Shown: positions 28,850-38,674, numbered from the stretch's first letter. The stretch is DNA of 64,000 nucleotides from G963422275 sp963422275 (GCA_963422275.1 OY729418.1:4278001-4342000), one strand, 5' to 3'. Notes: a model not told the origin generated them from the letters alone. Program-made: numbers and translations.

Positions 28850-30178
28850 CTAAGATACCGATTGCCGCCCTACATACTGGAGAAGCGGCATGATCACCGA
28901 CATTTCGGGACCCTTCGTCCGTCCCGTCAATGCCTTGCGGAGCGGAAGGTAAAGCGACCGGCCCCTTCGCCCGGTTTCCTGGCTAACCCTCTCTGTCCAG
29001 GCCGACCAAGTTTGATCGTCGAACGGGAGACCCGGCAGCAGGCGAAGCGCCGCTTCAACATAAGCACGGTCCCTCTCGTCGATTTCCGGCACGGCCCCCT
29101 CTGAAATCACAGACCACCAATATTTCAAGTCTTTGAAATGCGTGATGTTTTCCCGCGTGGCGTTCCAGAATTCTTCCGCAACACATCCGGTTGCCCCAAG
29201 CTCCCCTAGCCGTTCCGCAACTGCTTCGAAGGGAAGCGACGCAAGATATCTTGCCGTGAGTCGGTCAAGATCGGCTGGATCGAATTTGCTTGGAGCTGTG
29301 CCAAAGGCCTCAAGATCGAAGGCTTCGGCAAGTTCGTCGATCGTCTCGCAAAGGCGAAAGTCGGTGTTCGAGCCAAGGAACGCAAGATGCGAAAGCAGGG
29401 GTAGCGGCTCGACCCCGATGTGCCGCAGGTTTCGAATGGAGATGTCTCTCTGGCGCTTCGACAGTGGTTCTCCGCGCGGTCCCGTGACGAGCGAGTGGTG
29501 GGCAAAATTTGGGATTGATCCGTGCAACGCATGCATGACCTGGATCTGCGCCGCCGTGTTGGTCACGTGATCAGATCCGCGGACTACATCCGTGATTCCC
29601 ATATCGAGATCGTCGACCACCGACGCGAGTGTGTACAGGAATAGCCCGTCCGCACGAACCAAGACTGGATCCGACAAGCTCGCGGCATCCACGGACACTT
29701 CGCCGCGAATTGTGTCAGTCCAACCGGTATGCTCATGGTCAAGCAGAAATCTCCAGTATCCTGGCCTTTCGGAGCCCAGTCTTTTCCGTTCGTCGTCGGT
29801 CAACGAAAGCGCCGAGCGATCATAGACCGGTGGCTTGCCGAGCTTCCGCTGGACCGTTCGCCTGAAGGCTAGTTCTTCGGCCGTCTCGAAGCATTCGTAC
29901 AATCGACCCTCTTCGCGCAGGTGATTTGCCGCTTCTTCGTACCGCGAAATACGGTCGGACTGTCTCTCCTCGCGGTCCCAATTCAAGCCAAGCCAAGAGA
30001 GATCAGCGCGTATGGCGTCTGCATACTCGCTTCGTGACCGCTCTTGATCGGTATCGTCCAGCCGCAGTATGAATGTCCCGTCGCTCCTGCGCACAATCAG
30101 AAAGTTAAGAAGCGCCGTTCGCAGGTTGCCAACATGAAGATATCCAGTTGGCGATGGAGCGAATCTGGTGACATTCAT
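28850..30178 (-). CDS. gltX: Glutamate--tRNA ligase
   Basis: A 442-residue class Ic aminoacyl-tRNA synthetase that charges tRNA-Glu. The HIGH motif appears as HVGN in RFAPSPTGYLHVGNLRT and the KMSKS motif as LSKR in GEPLSKRQRD. SDPVLVRADG, TLASVVDDLDMGITDVVRGSDH and LLPGLPF follow the order of alphaproteobacterial enzymes. ATG 30178 gives MNVTRFAPS, the usual start; the frame is open 28 codons upstream but without similarity. Possibly cotranscribed with gcvTHP downstream. Confidence 0.95.
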   Translation of the reverse strand: MNVTRFAPSPTGYLHVGNLRTALLNFLIVRRSDGTFILRLDDTDQERSRSEYADAIRADLSWLGLNWDREERQSDRISRYEEAANHLREEGRLYECFETAEELAFRRTVQRKLGKPPVYDRSALSLTDDERKRLGSERPGYWRFLLDHEHTGWTDTIRGEVSVDAASLSDPVLVRADGLFLYTLASVVDDLDMGITDVVRGSDHVTNTAAQIQVMHALHGSIPNFAHHSLVTGPRGEPLSKRQRDISIRNLRHIGVEPLPLLSHLAFLGSNTDFRLCETIDELAEAFDLEAFGTAPSKFDPADLDRLTARYLASLPFEAVAERLGELGATGCVAEEFWNATRENITHFKDLKYWWSVISEGAVPEIDERDRAYVEAALRLLPGLPFDDQTWSAWTERVSQETGRRGRSLYLPLRKALTGRTKGPEMSVIMPLLQYVGRQSVS

Positions 30179-30231
30179 TTGCCATTTCCCTGCTTTACGA
30201 AACCGGATACAGTGGGTCCGCTTCCATCCCA

Positions 30232-30669
30232 GTGCCACGGCTCCTGTCGAAGCATATGACAAACGAAGACATCAAGGCAGACCGCACACCAACATGCGAG
30301 GATATAGAGAGACTTGCAAGGCTTGCGTTGAGCGCTCTTCCAGAAGAGTTTGCAAGCCAGTCCAGGTTGGTTGTGATCCAAGTGGAGGAGACAGCATCCC
30401 ACGAAATTCTTGATTCTCTCGGGATTGAAGACGAACTGGAACTGACGGGCATTTACGAAGGCATTCCGCTTCCCGAGAAATCGGTGATGGACCAGCCGAA
30501 TTCTCCTGACATCATCTATTTGTATCGACGTCCCATCGTTCTCGAATGGCTTGATCGAGGCAGTTGTTCTCTTCAAGAACTTGTTTCGAACGTGCTTGTT
30601 CACGAACTTGCGCACCATTTCGGGTGGTCGGATGCCGACATTGCTCAAATTGACCAATGGTGGGAATAG
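30232..30669 (+). CDS. Zincin-like metallopeptidase family protein
   Basis: A 145-residue small cytoplasmic protein with the zinc motif HELAHHFGWSD (H124, E125, H128). It belongs to the short zincin-like family found in alphaproteobacteria and actinobacteria (COG3824-like), whose substrate is unknown. ATG 30256 (MTNEDI) is an alternative start. It is divergent from gltX, and if the longer gltX frame were used the two would overlap, which supports the shorter gltX start. Confidence 0.82.
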   Translation: MPRLLSKHMTNEDIKADRTPTCEDIERLARLALSALPEEFASQSRLVVIQVEETASHEILDSLGIEDELELTGIYEGIPLPEKSVMDQPNSPDIIYLYRRPIVLEWLDRGSCSLQELVSNVLVHELAHHFGWSDADIAQIDQWWE

Positions 30670-31070
30670 CGCGAAACGCTGGATTTTGGAGCGACAGGTC
30701 TGCAACGAATCGAAGAGAACGGCTGGGATCCAAGTGGTGTTAGATGAGGGCAGCGCGACTCTTGAAACGGATATCGGATCTTGTTCCATCAGTGCCTTGG
30801 CGTTCTCGCGCGTGAGCCCCGGCAACTTTCCGGTGCAACCAGCTGGCGGCAATATGATGAGCAGAAGAGTGGATGCAGTCTTCTTGGCAGTCGCCAAATG
30901 CAAGGCTTCGCTTCGCAAATAGTCGAAACGCGCTTCGAAAAGTATCGTCGCAGAATTCTTTAAACTCGGATTCGAAAAACTGTTTACCATCGAAAGCAAG
31001 AGCGTCCAGCGCGTGCAAACCGCGTGGGCATGACATCTGTCCAATGCCGAATTGAAGCGCCCACATCGGA
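30670..31070. other. Spacer between convergent metallopeptidase and nadE genes
   Basis: About 400 bases. Minus-strand frames of about 110 codons begin right after nadE (for example FFESEFKEFCDDTFRSAF), but overlap in two frames and match no family known to me. Could be a decayed gene or an unusual small gene. Confidence 0.4.
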
Positions 31071-32729
31071 TCAGCCCAAGTCTCGCCAGTGATTCACAAT
31101 TGGATAGCGCCGATCAAGCCAGAGAGCTCGCCCGGTCAAACGAGTTCCGGGCGCCGACTGGAACCGCTTGTATTCCGCCCCATAAATCAACTGTTCCACG
31201 CGTTTGACGGTCGCTTGGTCAAAGCCGGCCGCCACCACATCCTCGACTGCCTTGTCCCGGTCAATCAACATCTCAAGGATTCGGTCGAGAACTTCATAGG
31301 GTGGAAGGCTATCTGAATCCCTTTGATTTTCTCGCAGTTCGGCAGAAGGCGGCTTCTCGATAACTCGTTTCGGAATGACCCCCCCCTTCGGTCCGAGCAT
31401 CCAGTCACGGTGATTTGCGTTTCGCCAGCGACAAGACTCGAACACCCGAGTCTTGTAGAGATCCTTGATCGGATTGTACCCGCCCGCCATATCCCCGTAG
31501 ATGGTAGCGTATCCAACAGCAGCCTCCGACTTGTTTCCAGTGGTCAGCAATAGTTCGCCGAATTTGTTGGAAATCGCCATGAGAAGAACGCTGCGCATTC
31601 GGGACTGTATGTTTTCCTCAGTCACATCGGGTTTCAATTGATCGAATAATGGGCGCAGCGCCCGCATCACGGACGTCACCGATTCAAAAATTTCGATTTC
31701 GTCGATCCTGCATCCTAAATTTCTGGCAACCGCCTCTGCGTCCTGTCTTGACTCCTTGGACGTATATTCGGACGGAAGCAATACGCACCTGACATTTTCC
31801 GGACCAACGGCGTCGGCAGCGATCGTCGCGACCAAAGCGCTGTCGACGCCTCCCGACAATCCGAGAAGCGCACGAGAGAATCCACTCTTCGACAAGTAGT
31901 CGCGGAGCGCATGCACCATGACTTGATAGTCTTGCTCCCATTCGCCAGGAATAGTCGCCAATTCATGTCGCGCCGCCGTCCATCCATCATCTCGATGCTC
32001 AAAGTCGACAACGAACAGCGACTCTTCAAACAAGGGAAATTGCGCTGCCAGTTCTCCGTGCGGATTCAGTACAAACGAGCCGCCATCGAAGTACTGATCA
32101 TCTTGGCCGCCGACCATGTTCAGGTAGGCCAAAGGCAGGCCAGTCTCCACAACCCTCGACACCATGTGAACGTGCCGTCTCTCCAGCTTGTTTCTGTGAT
32201 ACGGCGAACCATTGGGGACAATCAGAATTTCGGCACCAGATTCGGAAAGCGTTTCGCAAATATCTTCGAACCAGGCGTCTTCGCAGATCGGTATCCCGAT
32301 CCGGACCGGACCCACCTTGCACGGACCGCCGATTGGTCCCCGCGAAAACAGTCGAGCTTCGTCAAATACGTCAGTGTTGGGCAGGTGATGCTTGAGCTTG
32401 CGAGCGACGACCTTTCCACGCGAAATCACGAAATAGGCGTTGAAGACCTTGCCATCCTCGATATACGGGGTGCCAATTCCCAATGCCGGACCATCGGCAC
32501 AGTTTCTGGCGATTACGTCGATCCAATTAATGCAGTCCTGTACGAACACCCTCTTCAAAACCAAGTCCTGAGGCGGGTACCCAGCAAGAAACATCTCCGG
32601 AAAAGCCACGAAATCCGATTCTTGCTGCCGCGCCTTCTGAAAGAGCCTCATCACCTTGCGGGCGTTTGCCTCCAAAGCACCGACTGTTGGAGCAGCCTGC
32701 GCCATCGCGAGCCGGAATCTACTGGCCAC
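31071..32729 (-). CDS. nadE: Glutamine-dependent NAD+ synthetase
   Basis: A 552-residue two-domain enzyme making NAD from nicotinate adenine dinucleotide, ATP and glutamine. The N-terminal nitrilase-type glutaminase has E45 (AFPEMFLAGYPP), the lysine in RKLKHHLPN near 113 and C149 (PICEDAW). The C-terminal ATP-pyrophosphatase domain has the P-loop LGLSGGVDSALVA and LLLTTGNKSEAAVGYATIYGDMAGG in family order. Length matches the roughly 550-residue bacterial class. Stands alone on this strand. Confidence 0.96.
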   Translation of the reverse strand: MASRFRLAMAQAAPTVGALEANARKVMRLFQKARQQESDFVAFPEMFLAGYPPQDLVLKRVFVQDCINWIDVIARNCADGPALGIGTPYIEDGKVFNAYFVISRGKVVARKLKHHLPNTDVFDEARLFSRGPIGGPCKVGPVRIGIPICEDAWFEDICETLSESGAEILIVPNGSPYHRNKLERRHVHMVSRVVETGLPLAYLNMVGGQDDQYFDGGSFVLNPHGELAAQFPLFEESLFVVDFEHRDDGWTAARHELATIPGEWEQDYQVMVHALRDYLSKSGFSRALLGLSGGVDSALVATIAADAVGPENVRCVLLPSEYTSKESRQDAEAVARNLGCRIDEIEIFESVTSVMRALRPLFDQLKPDVTEENIQSRMRSVLLMAISNKFGELLLTTGNKSEAAVGYATIYGDMAGGYNPIKDLYKTRVFESCRWRNANHRDWMLGPKGGVIPKRVIEKPPSAELRENQRDSDSLPPYEVLDRILEMLIDRDKAVEDVVAAGFDQATVKRVEQLIYGAEYKRFQSAPGTRLTGRALWLDRRYPIVNHWRDLG

Positions 32730-33775
32730 CAGCTTTCCCGACTACACTGGGCGCGTTGAATTCAATACGCACTCGTCTTGCTCCCGCACGGCGCGTGGAC
32801 GTGCTGGAATTGTTGCGAGGGGCTCACTTCGAGCAGAACTTCGAAGTAACTTCGCACTTTTTCTCACCAATCATTTTGCAGCCTCCTGCCTTCGCGCTCT
32901 TTCACATCGATCGTCGATAGCCAAAACCCTTCAGGCGCAGCCACACAGCTGTCGCAGAAGGCTTTCACTTGGGATTTCGTCCCGATGAGATCTGGGAAAC
33001 TTGCCAGTTCTTGGACGCCTTCTTCCTTGCCAGCATTCCACCCTGCGCTTTTCGCTCGCCGAGAACGGCGCGAATTCGACAGTTCGACCAGTTTGCCGAT
33101 CAATTTAACAAGTTTGCTTTCGACAAAGATCTTGAAACTGCAAAACTCTACGGCGAAATCGCCGCACTCAAATTTGAAGCGTGTTTCCATTCCAACTGTC
33201 CCCTGCAAGCGCCTGTCTCGAGCCGACAGTGCGCAACCCGTCATCAATGAAATGCAACCAGCACCGACGGCAACCGGTCAGTTGAAATATAGATGGGACC
33301 GGCTTTCCGTCAACAGCGGATGGGCGATGGTCACCAGAAGTACGACGAACAATCCACGTCAGGAATTTGTGAGGTCCCGACTGTTGCTGGCCATGGCCGA
33401 AAATTGGCGATGACAGCCAAATGAACACATTGCGGCGTTCGTCCAAGCCGACAGCCCCTCGCAAAACGTTCCGGGGAAAAAATAGCGCGGACAAGGTTGC
33501 CGACCCAATGATGAAAATCACGCAACGGCTACATACGGCAAACGATAAATTGAAAATTCTGCGCTGGATCAAAAGGTCAAATTGGTTTCGCTCTTCGAAT
33601 GGAACGAATCTGAATACAAAGCATTCTTTCCCGATCAACGAAGCGCGGACCAGAAGATCAGTCAACATCCGGCCCGACGCGAATCTTGTCTTTCCAACCT
33701 TGACACAGTTTGGAATTCTCGAGGTTTTGCGGTAAGAGACGAACTACGCTCGGTTACGCTAATTGCAGGTGACTG
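32730..33775. other. About 1 kb with no recognisable gene
   Basis: Overlapping open frames on both strands (up to 166 codons) do not resemble known proteins and contradict each other. A minus frame at 32864-33247 (127 codons) is the most protein-like. The last 100 bases probably contain the promoter of the MORN-repeat gene. Either a fast-evolving gene or decayed sequence. Confidence 0.45.
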
Positions 33776-35647
33776 ATGAACATCGTTGCGTTTGCATTTC
33801 TTTCCGTCATAGCAGTGCCATTGGCCATTAGTGCTGCCTTGGCGCAGTCGAGTTCCGATGGCGAGCTTCCTGAAAATGGTCGATATGAGGGCAGCTACCT
33901 AGACGGGCAGCAGCACGGTCAAGGGACGTTTCGCCACCCCGGCGGCTACATGTATTCCGGCGAATGGCGGAACGGAAAAAGACACGGAAGCGGTAACGAG
34001 CGCCACTCGGACGGAACCACCTATTCCGGCGAATTTGTTAACGGAAAATGGCATGGAAAAGGCTTGGTCACGTATCCGAGTGGGGAATCATATGATGGCG
34101 AGTTCAGAAATAACCTGAGGGAGGGAAACGGGATCCAGACCTATGCAAGCGGAGTTGTTTATTCAGGCGAATTTCATAACGACAAGCGGGAAGGGAGTGG
34201 TTTGGTCAATTGGCCCGACGGCAAAAGCTACAAGGGAGAATTTTCGTCAGGAGCACCTGATGGACAGGGTTCCATGACCTTCCCTGACAAATCCAGATTC
34301 ACTGGGTTGTGGGAGGCCGGAAAACTGTTGGACGGCCCCACTATCGTGGTGTTTCCGAACGGCGACAAATACTCGGGCAACCTGATCGACGGAAAGCCCC
34401 ATGGGAATGGCATTTTTGAGTACGTAAACGGCACCATCTTTGATGGCCGGTTTTCGAACGGCGCCCGTCAAGGTGATGGAAGGCTGGAGCGGTCCGACGG
34501 CTTCACGTATGCGGGAGACTGGAATGAAGACCACATGGACGGTGTGGGCACTGCCACATGGCCGGACGGCTCGAAATACACGGGTAGCTTCAGGATTTCG
34601 CAACGACATGGAAACGGAATTTTCGTTGGGTCCGAAGGATACGTCTACTCCGGAGAGTGGTTAGACGGCAAGAAAAGCGGAATCGGCACCGAGAGTTTTC
34701 AAGACGGATCCGTTTATTCCGGCGGGTTCGTTGATGGAAAGCGCCATGGAAAGGGAAAATTATCCCATTCGAAGGGAGTCTCCTACGACGGCAACTGGAC
34801 TGATGGCATGTTTGGGGGGTTCGGGACACTCACCTACGCGAACGGAAATGTCTATTCTGGAGATTTCCACAACGACGCTAGGCACGGCACGGGAAAGTTG
34901 GAAGTCTCTGGCAGCTATACGTATGAAGGAGAATGGAAAGCTAATCTTCAGGAAGGAATCGGCACGGTCAGTTGGTCGGACGGCAGGACTTATACTGGTG
35001 AATTCTCGCTGGGACTGCCCGAGGGCACTGGCACTATGTCATATCCGGGCGGATCTAAAGTCACTGCAGAATGGAATGAAGGCGCGCTCTCGGATGGACC
35101 AGGCACACTGGAGCTCGCAAATGGAGATCGATATTCAGGCGACCTGATTGAAGGACAGCCTCATGGGCAGGGAGTCATCACTTACGCCACTGGTGACCTG
35201 TACGAGGGCCAATTTAAAGAGGGTGCACGCCATGGCAGCGGAAAGTTGGAGCGCACCGATGGCTTTACCTACACAGGAGAATGGAAGGAGGGGCATATGG
35301 ACGGGACGGGCACAGCTGCCTGGCTTGATGGAACGTCATATGCCGGAGACTGGAAGATTGGGAAGAGATCAGGAGACGGTGTGGCCATTTATGCGAATGG
35401 TGCAACCTATTCGGGCGAGTTTAAGGACGACAAGCGAGACGGATATGGAGAGCTTACCACACCGGAGGGATACAAATACGTGGGTGGCTGGAAAGCAAAT
35501 GAAATTCACGGCGAAGGAAGGCAGACTTTCCCCGGCGGAGATGTGTACAAAGGCTATTTTGAGAACGGCGAACCGATTGGAGTCCGCAAGCTGATCACTC
35601 GCGTCACCGACCAAGCTGCAACAGAACAGCAGGAAGTTTCCGAATGA
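33776..35647 (+). CDS. Secreted MORN-repeat protein
   Basis: A 623-residue protein: a signal peptide of about 24 residues (ending AALAQ), then about 25 MORN repeats of the form G-x-Y-x-G-x-(F/W)-x-x-G-x-x-(H/D)-G-x-G every 23 residues, and a short acidic tail (EQQEVSE). MORN repeats form elongated beta sheets used for protein or membrane contacts; no enzymatic domain is seen. Residues about 134-300 and 388-554 are a higher-order duplication with a period of 254 residues, about 11 repeats. Likely periplasmic or outer-membrane-facing. Stands alone upstream of leuA, and its function is unknown. Confidence 0.9.
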   Translation: MNIVAFAFLSVIAVPLAISAALAQSSSDGELPENGRYEGSYLDGQQHGQGTFRHPGGYMYSGEWRNGKRHGSGNERHSDGTTYSGEFVNGKWHGKGLVTYPSGESYDGEFRNNLREGNGIQTYASGVVYSGEFHNDKREGSGLVNWPDGKSYKGEFSSGAPDGQGSMTFPDKSRFTGLWEAGKLLDGPTIVVFPNGDKYSGNLIDGKPHGNGIFEYVNGTIFDGRFSNGARQGDGRLERSDGFTYAGDWNEDHMDGVGTATWPDGSKYTGSFRISQRHGNGIFVGSEGYVYSGEWLDGKKSGIGTESFQDGSVYSGGFVDGKRHGKGKLSHSKGVSYDGNWTDGMFGGFGTLTYANGNVYSGDFHNDARHGTGKLEVSGSYTYEGEWKANLQEGIGTVSWSDGRTYTGEFSLGLPEGTGTMSYPGGSKVTAEWNEGALSDGPGTLELANGDRYSGDLIEGQPHGQGVITYATGDLYEGQFKEGARHGSGKLERTDGFTYTGEWKEGHMDGTGTAAWLDGTSYAGDWKIGKRSGDGVAIYANGATYSGEFKDDKRDGYGELTTPEGYKYVGGWKANEIHGEGRQTFPGGDVYKGYFENGEPIGVRKLITRVTDQAATEQQEVSE

Positions 35648-35698
35648 GAGTGACCGTTCGGACTTGCAACCTCCTGCACCCCAGATTATCAAGGTCCC

Positions 35699-35785
35699 AT
35701 GAATCGAATGATGGAGAATCTCGGTCGAAGTGAGACCTTGAATGGACCGGAGGGATTGTCCCTCCTGTCCCTAGGCTGCCTCTGA
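35699..35785 (+). CDS. Leucine-rich leader peptide upstream of leuA
   Basis: An ATG-started frame of 28 codons ends in LSLLSLGCL and then TGA: five of the last nine residues are leucine, read by five codons of four kinds (TTG, CTC, CTG, CTA, CTC). It ends 88 bases before the leuA ATG. Inverted repeats lie inside and after it. This is the layout of a transcription attenuator in which ribosomes stalling at Leu codons, when charged tRNA-Leu is short, change the RNA fold and allow leuA expression. Leu leaders of this sort have been predicted for alphaproteobacterial leuA genes. Peptide and regulation are inferred, not proven. Confidence 0.75.
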   Translation: MNRMMENLGRSETLNGPEGLSLLSLGCL

Positions 35786-35831
35786 GCGCACCCATCCCGG
35801 TGCACCCGCTCAGGGGAAAATGGCTTGCACC
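35749..35831 (+). promoter_or_regulatory. Candidate leuA attenuator hairpins
   Basis: Three pairings are visible: GGAGGGA/TCCCTCC (35749-35765) inside the Leu codons; CTGAGCG (35782-35788) with CGCTCAG (35807-35813); and GGTGCA (35799-35804) with TGCACC (35826-35831). The last two cannot form together without a knot, as expected of a switch. No T-run is seen after either, so the terminating form may be Rho-dependent or the control may act on translation. Confidence 0.55.
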
Positions 35832-35873
35832 GCTGCAACCTAACCAACCAGCCACGCATTCCGGAGTTTGACG

Positions 35874-37445
35874 ATGTCTCAATCCAGTGAAATCACGCAG
35901 GATCGCGTCCTGATTTTCGACACAACCCTGCGCGACGGCGAGCAGTCCCCCGGCGCGACAATGACCCTCTCGGAAAAAATCGAGATCGCCATGCTTCTCG
36001 ATGAAATGGGTGTTGACATCATTGAGGCAGGCTTTCCGATCGCTTCAGATGGTGATTTTCAGGCAGTTCGGGAAATCGCGAAGCTAATTCAGAACGCCAC
36101 TGTTTGCGGCCTGGCGCGATCATCCTTGATCGACATAGAGCGTGCTGCCGCGGCAGTCAAACATGCACGGTCCGCTCGCATACACACGTTCATCTCAACT
36201 TCGCCGCTGCACATGAAATTCAAACTTCAACTGAAACCGGAGGACGTGATCGAAGCAATTCATAGATCCGTCTCCAAGGCCAGAGACTACACGGACAACG
36301 TCCAGTGGTCTCCCGAAGATGGCACGCGAACCGAACCGGACTTCCTCTGCAGATCGGTGGAGACGGCACTTCGCGCCGGCGCCACGACGATCAACATCCC
36401 CGACACGGTCGGCTATACCACGCCGAACGAAAATGCCTCAATCATACGGATGCTTCTGGAAAGGGTTCCCAATATCGAAAATGCCGTGATTTCAACGCAC
36501 TGCCACAATGACCTTGGGATGGCCGTTGCAAATTCCCTGGCGGCAGTGGAGGCTGGCGCGAGGCAGATCGAGTGCACCATCAACGGCCTCGGTGAGAGGG
36601 CAGGCAACGCCGCGCTTGAAGAGGTCGTCATGGCAATGCGGGTGCGCAAGGACATTTTGCCCTACAAGACGGTCGTCGATTCCCAAAAGCTCGTGAATGC
36701 AAGTCACGTCGTATCGACCGCAACCGGGTTTCCCGTCCAATACAACAAGGCGATCGTGGGGAAAAACGCGTTCGCTCACGAATCCGGCATTCACCAAGAC
36801 GGGATGCTCAAGCACGCAGACACATACGAGATAATGAAGCCCGAGGATGTGGGGTTATCCGAATCCAAACTTGTGCTCGGCAAGCATTCAGGACGCGCAG
36901 CCCTGCGACAGAAGTTAGAGCAAATGGGGCACGAGGTCGGCGACAACCGGTTGCGAGACGTGTTCGTAAAATTCAAGAAGCTTGCAGACAAGAAGAAGGA
37001 AGTCTACGATGATGATCTTGTTGCGCTGATGCAATCCAGCTCCAATGAATCGCAGGACGAGCATCTGGTCGTGAAATATCTTCGGGTGGTGTGCGGGTCT
37101 GAAGCCGACCAAAATGCTGAGCTGGTGATGTCCGTTGATGGCGTAGACAACGAGGCTTTCTCTCGCGGCAGCGGTCCAGTCGACGCTGCATTCAATGCCA
37201 TCAAGACGATATTCGAGCATCGCGCCAGCCTGCAGCTGTACCAAGTTCATGCGGTAACGGAGGGAACGGACGCGCAGGCAACAGTGAGTGTGCGCCTCGA
37301 GGAAGATGGCAGAATCGTAGTCGGCCAGTCATCGGACACCGACACAGTGCTCGCTTCTGCAAAGGCTTACGTCAATGCACTTAACAATCTCTCGCGCAGG
37401 CGTGCCAAAACCGCCCCGGATGGAACGCAGGACAACGCGCCATGA
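35874..37445 (+). CDS. leuA: 2-isopropylmalate synthase
   Basis: A 523-residue enzyme that condenses acetyl-CoA with 2-oxoisovalerate, the first step of leucine synthesis. The N-terminal TIM barrel has DTTLRDGEQSPGATM and the metal-site motif STHCHNDLGMAVANSLAA, followed by INGLGERAGNAALEEV. A C-terminal LeuA allosteric domain (about 390-510) binds leucine for feedback inhibition. ATG 35874 with GGAG eight bases upstream is preferred over a TTG two codons earlier. Preceded by a leucine-rich leader peptide; followed by the mre genes, possibly after its own terminator. Confidence 0.96.
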   Translation: MSQSSEITQDRVLIFDTTLRDGEQSPGATMTLSEKIEIAMLLDEMGVDIIEAGFPIASDGDFQAVREIAKLIQNATVCGLARSSLIDIERAAAAVKHARSARIHTFISTSPLHMKFKLQLKPEDVIEAIHRSVSKARDYTDNVQWSPEDGTRTEPDFLCRSVETALRAGATTINIPDTVGYTTPNENASIIRMLLERVPNIENAVISTHCHNDLGMAVANSLAAVEAGARQIECTINGLGERAGNAALEEVVMAMRVRKDILPYKTVVDSQKLVNASHVVSTATGFPVQYNKAIVGKNAFAHESGIHQDGMLKHADTYEIMKPEDVGLSESKLVLGKHSGRAALRQKLEQMGHEVGDNRLRDVFVKFKKLADKKKEVYDDDLVALMQSSSNESQDEHLVVKYLRVVCGSEADQNAELVMSVDGVDNEAFSRGSGPVDAAFNAIKTIFEHRASLQLYQVHAVTEGTDAQATVSVRLEEDGRIVVGQSSDTDTVLASAKAYVNALNNLSRRRAKTAPDGTQDNAP

Positions 37446-37593
37446 ATTGCCTTGGGACGCGCCTCTTTAGCCAATTTTGCGGTCCGGACACGTTGGGGGT
37501 GCCGTTCCAAGGCAGGCAGCGTTTGGTTGCATAAAGCATAAATTCTGATTAAGGATTGCTCGGAACGTCTGACACCTGAGCAGAATAAGAACA
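37446..37593 (+). promoter_or_regulatory. leuA-mreB spacer with long inverted repeat
   Basis: TGCCTTGGGA (37448-37457) can pair with TTCCAAGGCA (37505-37514) across a 47-base loop with one G-T pair. It may be part of a terminator for leuA; the mreB promoter must lie in or near this stretch. No clear -35/-10 pair recognised. Confidence 0.35.
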
Positions 37594-38655
37594 ATGGCGC
37601 AAGACAGCATTTTCTCGCTTTTTTCGGGCATGATGTCGTATGACATGGCAATCGATCTCGGCACTGCCAACACACTTGTTTACATGCGGGGCAAAGGTGT
37701 CGTGCTTGATGAGCCTTCGGTAGTCGCTTACCATTCGGTGAATGGACGCAAGGAGGTGCTCTCGGTCGGCACGAACGCCAAGAAAATGATCGGGCGGGCT
37801 CCTGGAACAATACAGGTGGTTCGCCCCTTGCGAGACGGCGTGATCGCCGACTTCCAAGTTGCGGAATCGATGATCAAGCACTTCATCAAGAGAGTCTACA
37901 AGCGATCCTTTCTCTTTGGCAAGCCGAAAGTGATTGTCTGCGTTCCCTACGGTGCAACAGAAGTTGAAAAGCGCGCGATTCGGGACTCGGTCCTTTCCGC
38001 TGGAGCTCGCAGAACCGGATTGATCGCGGAGCCGATTGCCGCCGCGATTGGTTCGGGCATCGCGATCACAGACCCAAAAGGCGTGATGGTCGTCGACATT
38101 GGTGGAGGAACGACCGAGGTCGCGGTGCTTTCATTTGGCGACATCGTGTACGCAAAGTCGGTGCGGGTCGGCGGCGACAGTATGGACGAGGCTCTGGTTT
38201 CATATCTCAGAAGAGAGCATCAATTGCTGATCGGTGAAGCGACGGCGGAAAAGGTCAAAAAAGCGATGGGAATCGCGAAGCGACCGCTAAACGGCTCGGG
38301 AAAGCAGCTTACCATTCGCGGGCGCGACCTTGGCAAAGGGGGCAAACCGCGTGAATTTATAATGAATCAAACACATGTCGCCGATGCGCTCAGTTTGCCA
38401 GTCGGGGTAATTCAACGCGCCGTAATGGAAGCGCTCGAGTCCACACCTCCGGACCTCGCAAGCGACATAGTCGATAACGGGGTCATGTTGACTGGCGGAG
38501 GTGCCATGCTTAGCCATCTTGATACCGGTCTTTGCGAATTGACTGGATTGACGATGACCGTCGCCGAGGAACCGCTAAAGTGCGTGGTCGTGGGCACCGG
38601 CAAGACTTTAGACCAAAGTGAAGAGCTCAGCCACGTTATAGACTACAGCGGTTGA
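37594..38655 (+). CDS. mreB: Rod shape-determining protein MreB
   Basis: A 353-residue bacterial actin that forms membrane-associated filaments and guides lateral wall synthesis. It begins with a short amphipathic stretch (DSIFSLFSGMMS) and then the phosphate-1 motif MAIDLGTANTLVY; the phosphate-2 region VVDIGGGTTEVAVL and the adenosine region LTGGGAMLSHLD follow. Length is typical. First gene of the mreB-mreC-mreD-mrdA-rodA run. Confidence 0.97.
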   Translation: MAQDSIFSLFSGMMSYDMAIDLGTANTLVYMRGKGVVLDEPSVVAYHSVNGRKEVLSVGTNAKKMIGRAPGTIQVVRPLRDGVIADFQVAESMIKHFIKRVYKRSFLFGKPKVIVCVPYGATEVEKRAIRDSVLSAGARRTGLIAEPIAAAIGSGIAITDPKGVMVVDIGGGTTEVAVLSFGDIVYAKSVRVGGDSMDEALVSYLRREHQLLIGEATAEKVKKAMGIAKRPLNGSGKQLTIRGRDLGKGGKPREFIMNQTHVADALSLPVGVIQRAVMEALESTPPDLASDIVDNGVMLTGGGAMLSHLDTGLCELTGLTMTVAEEPLKCVVVGTGKTLDQSEELSHVIDYSG

Positions 38656-38674
38656 GAAAGAGAGGAAACTGGCT

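Noticed and set aside
30175..31044. 289-codon minus-strand frame
   Set aside because: Runs antisense through the metallopeptidase gene with its clear HExxH motif; no family recognised.
33540..33776. Possible QueG C-terminal remnant (LVSLFEWNESEYKAFF)
   Set aside because: Only a short pattern resembles QueG and no iron-sulfur cysteine motifs occur upstream.
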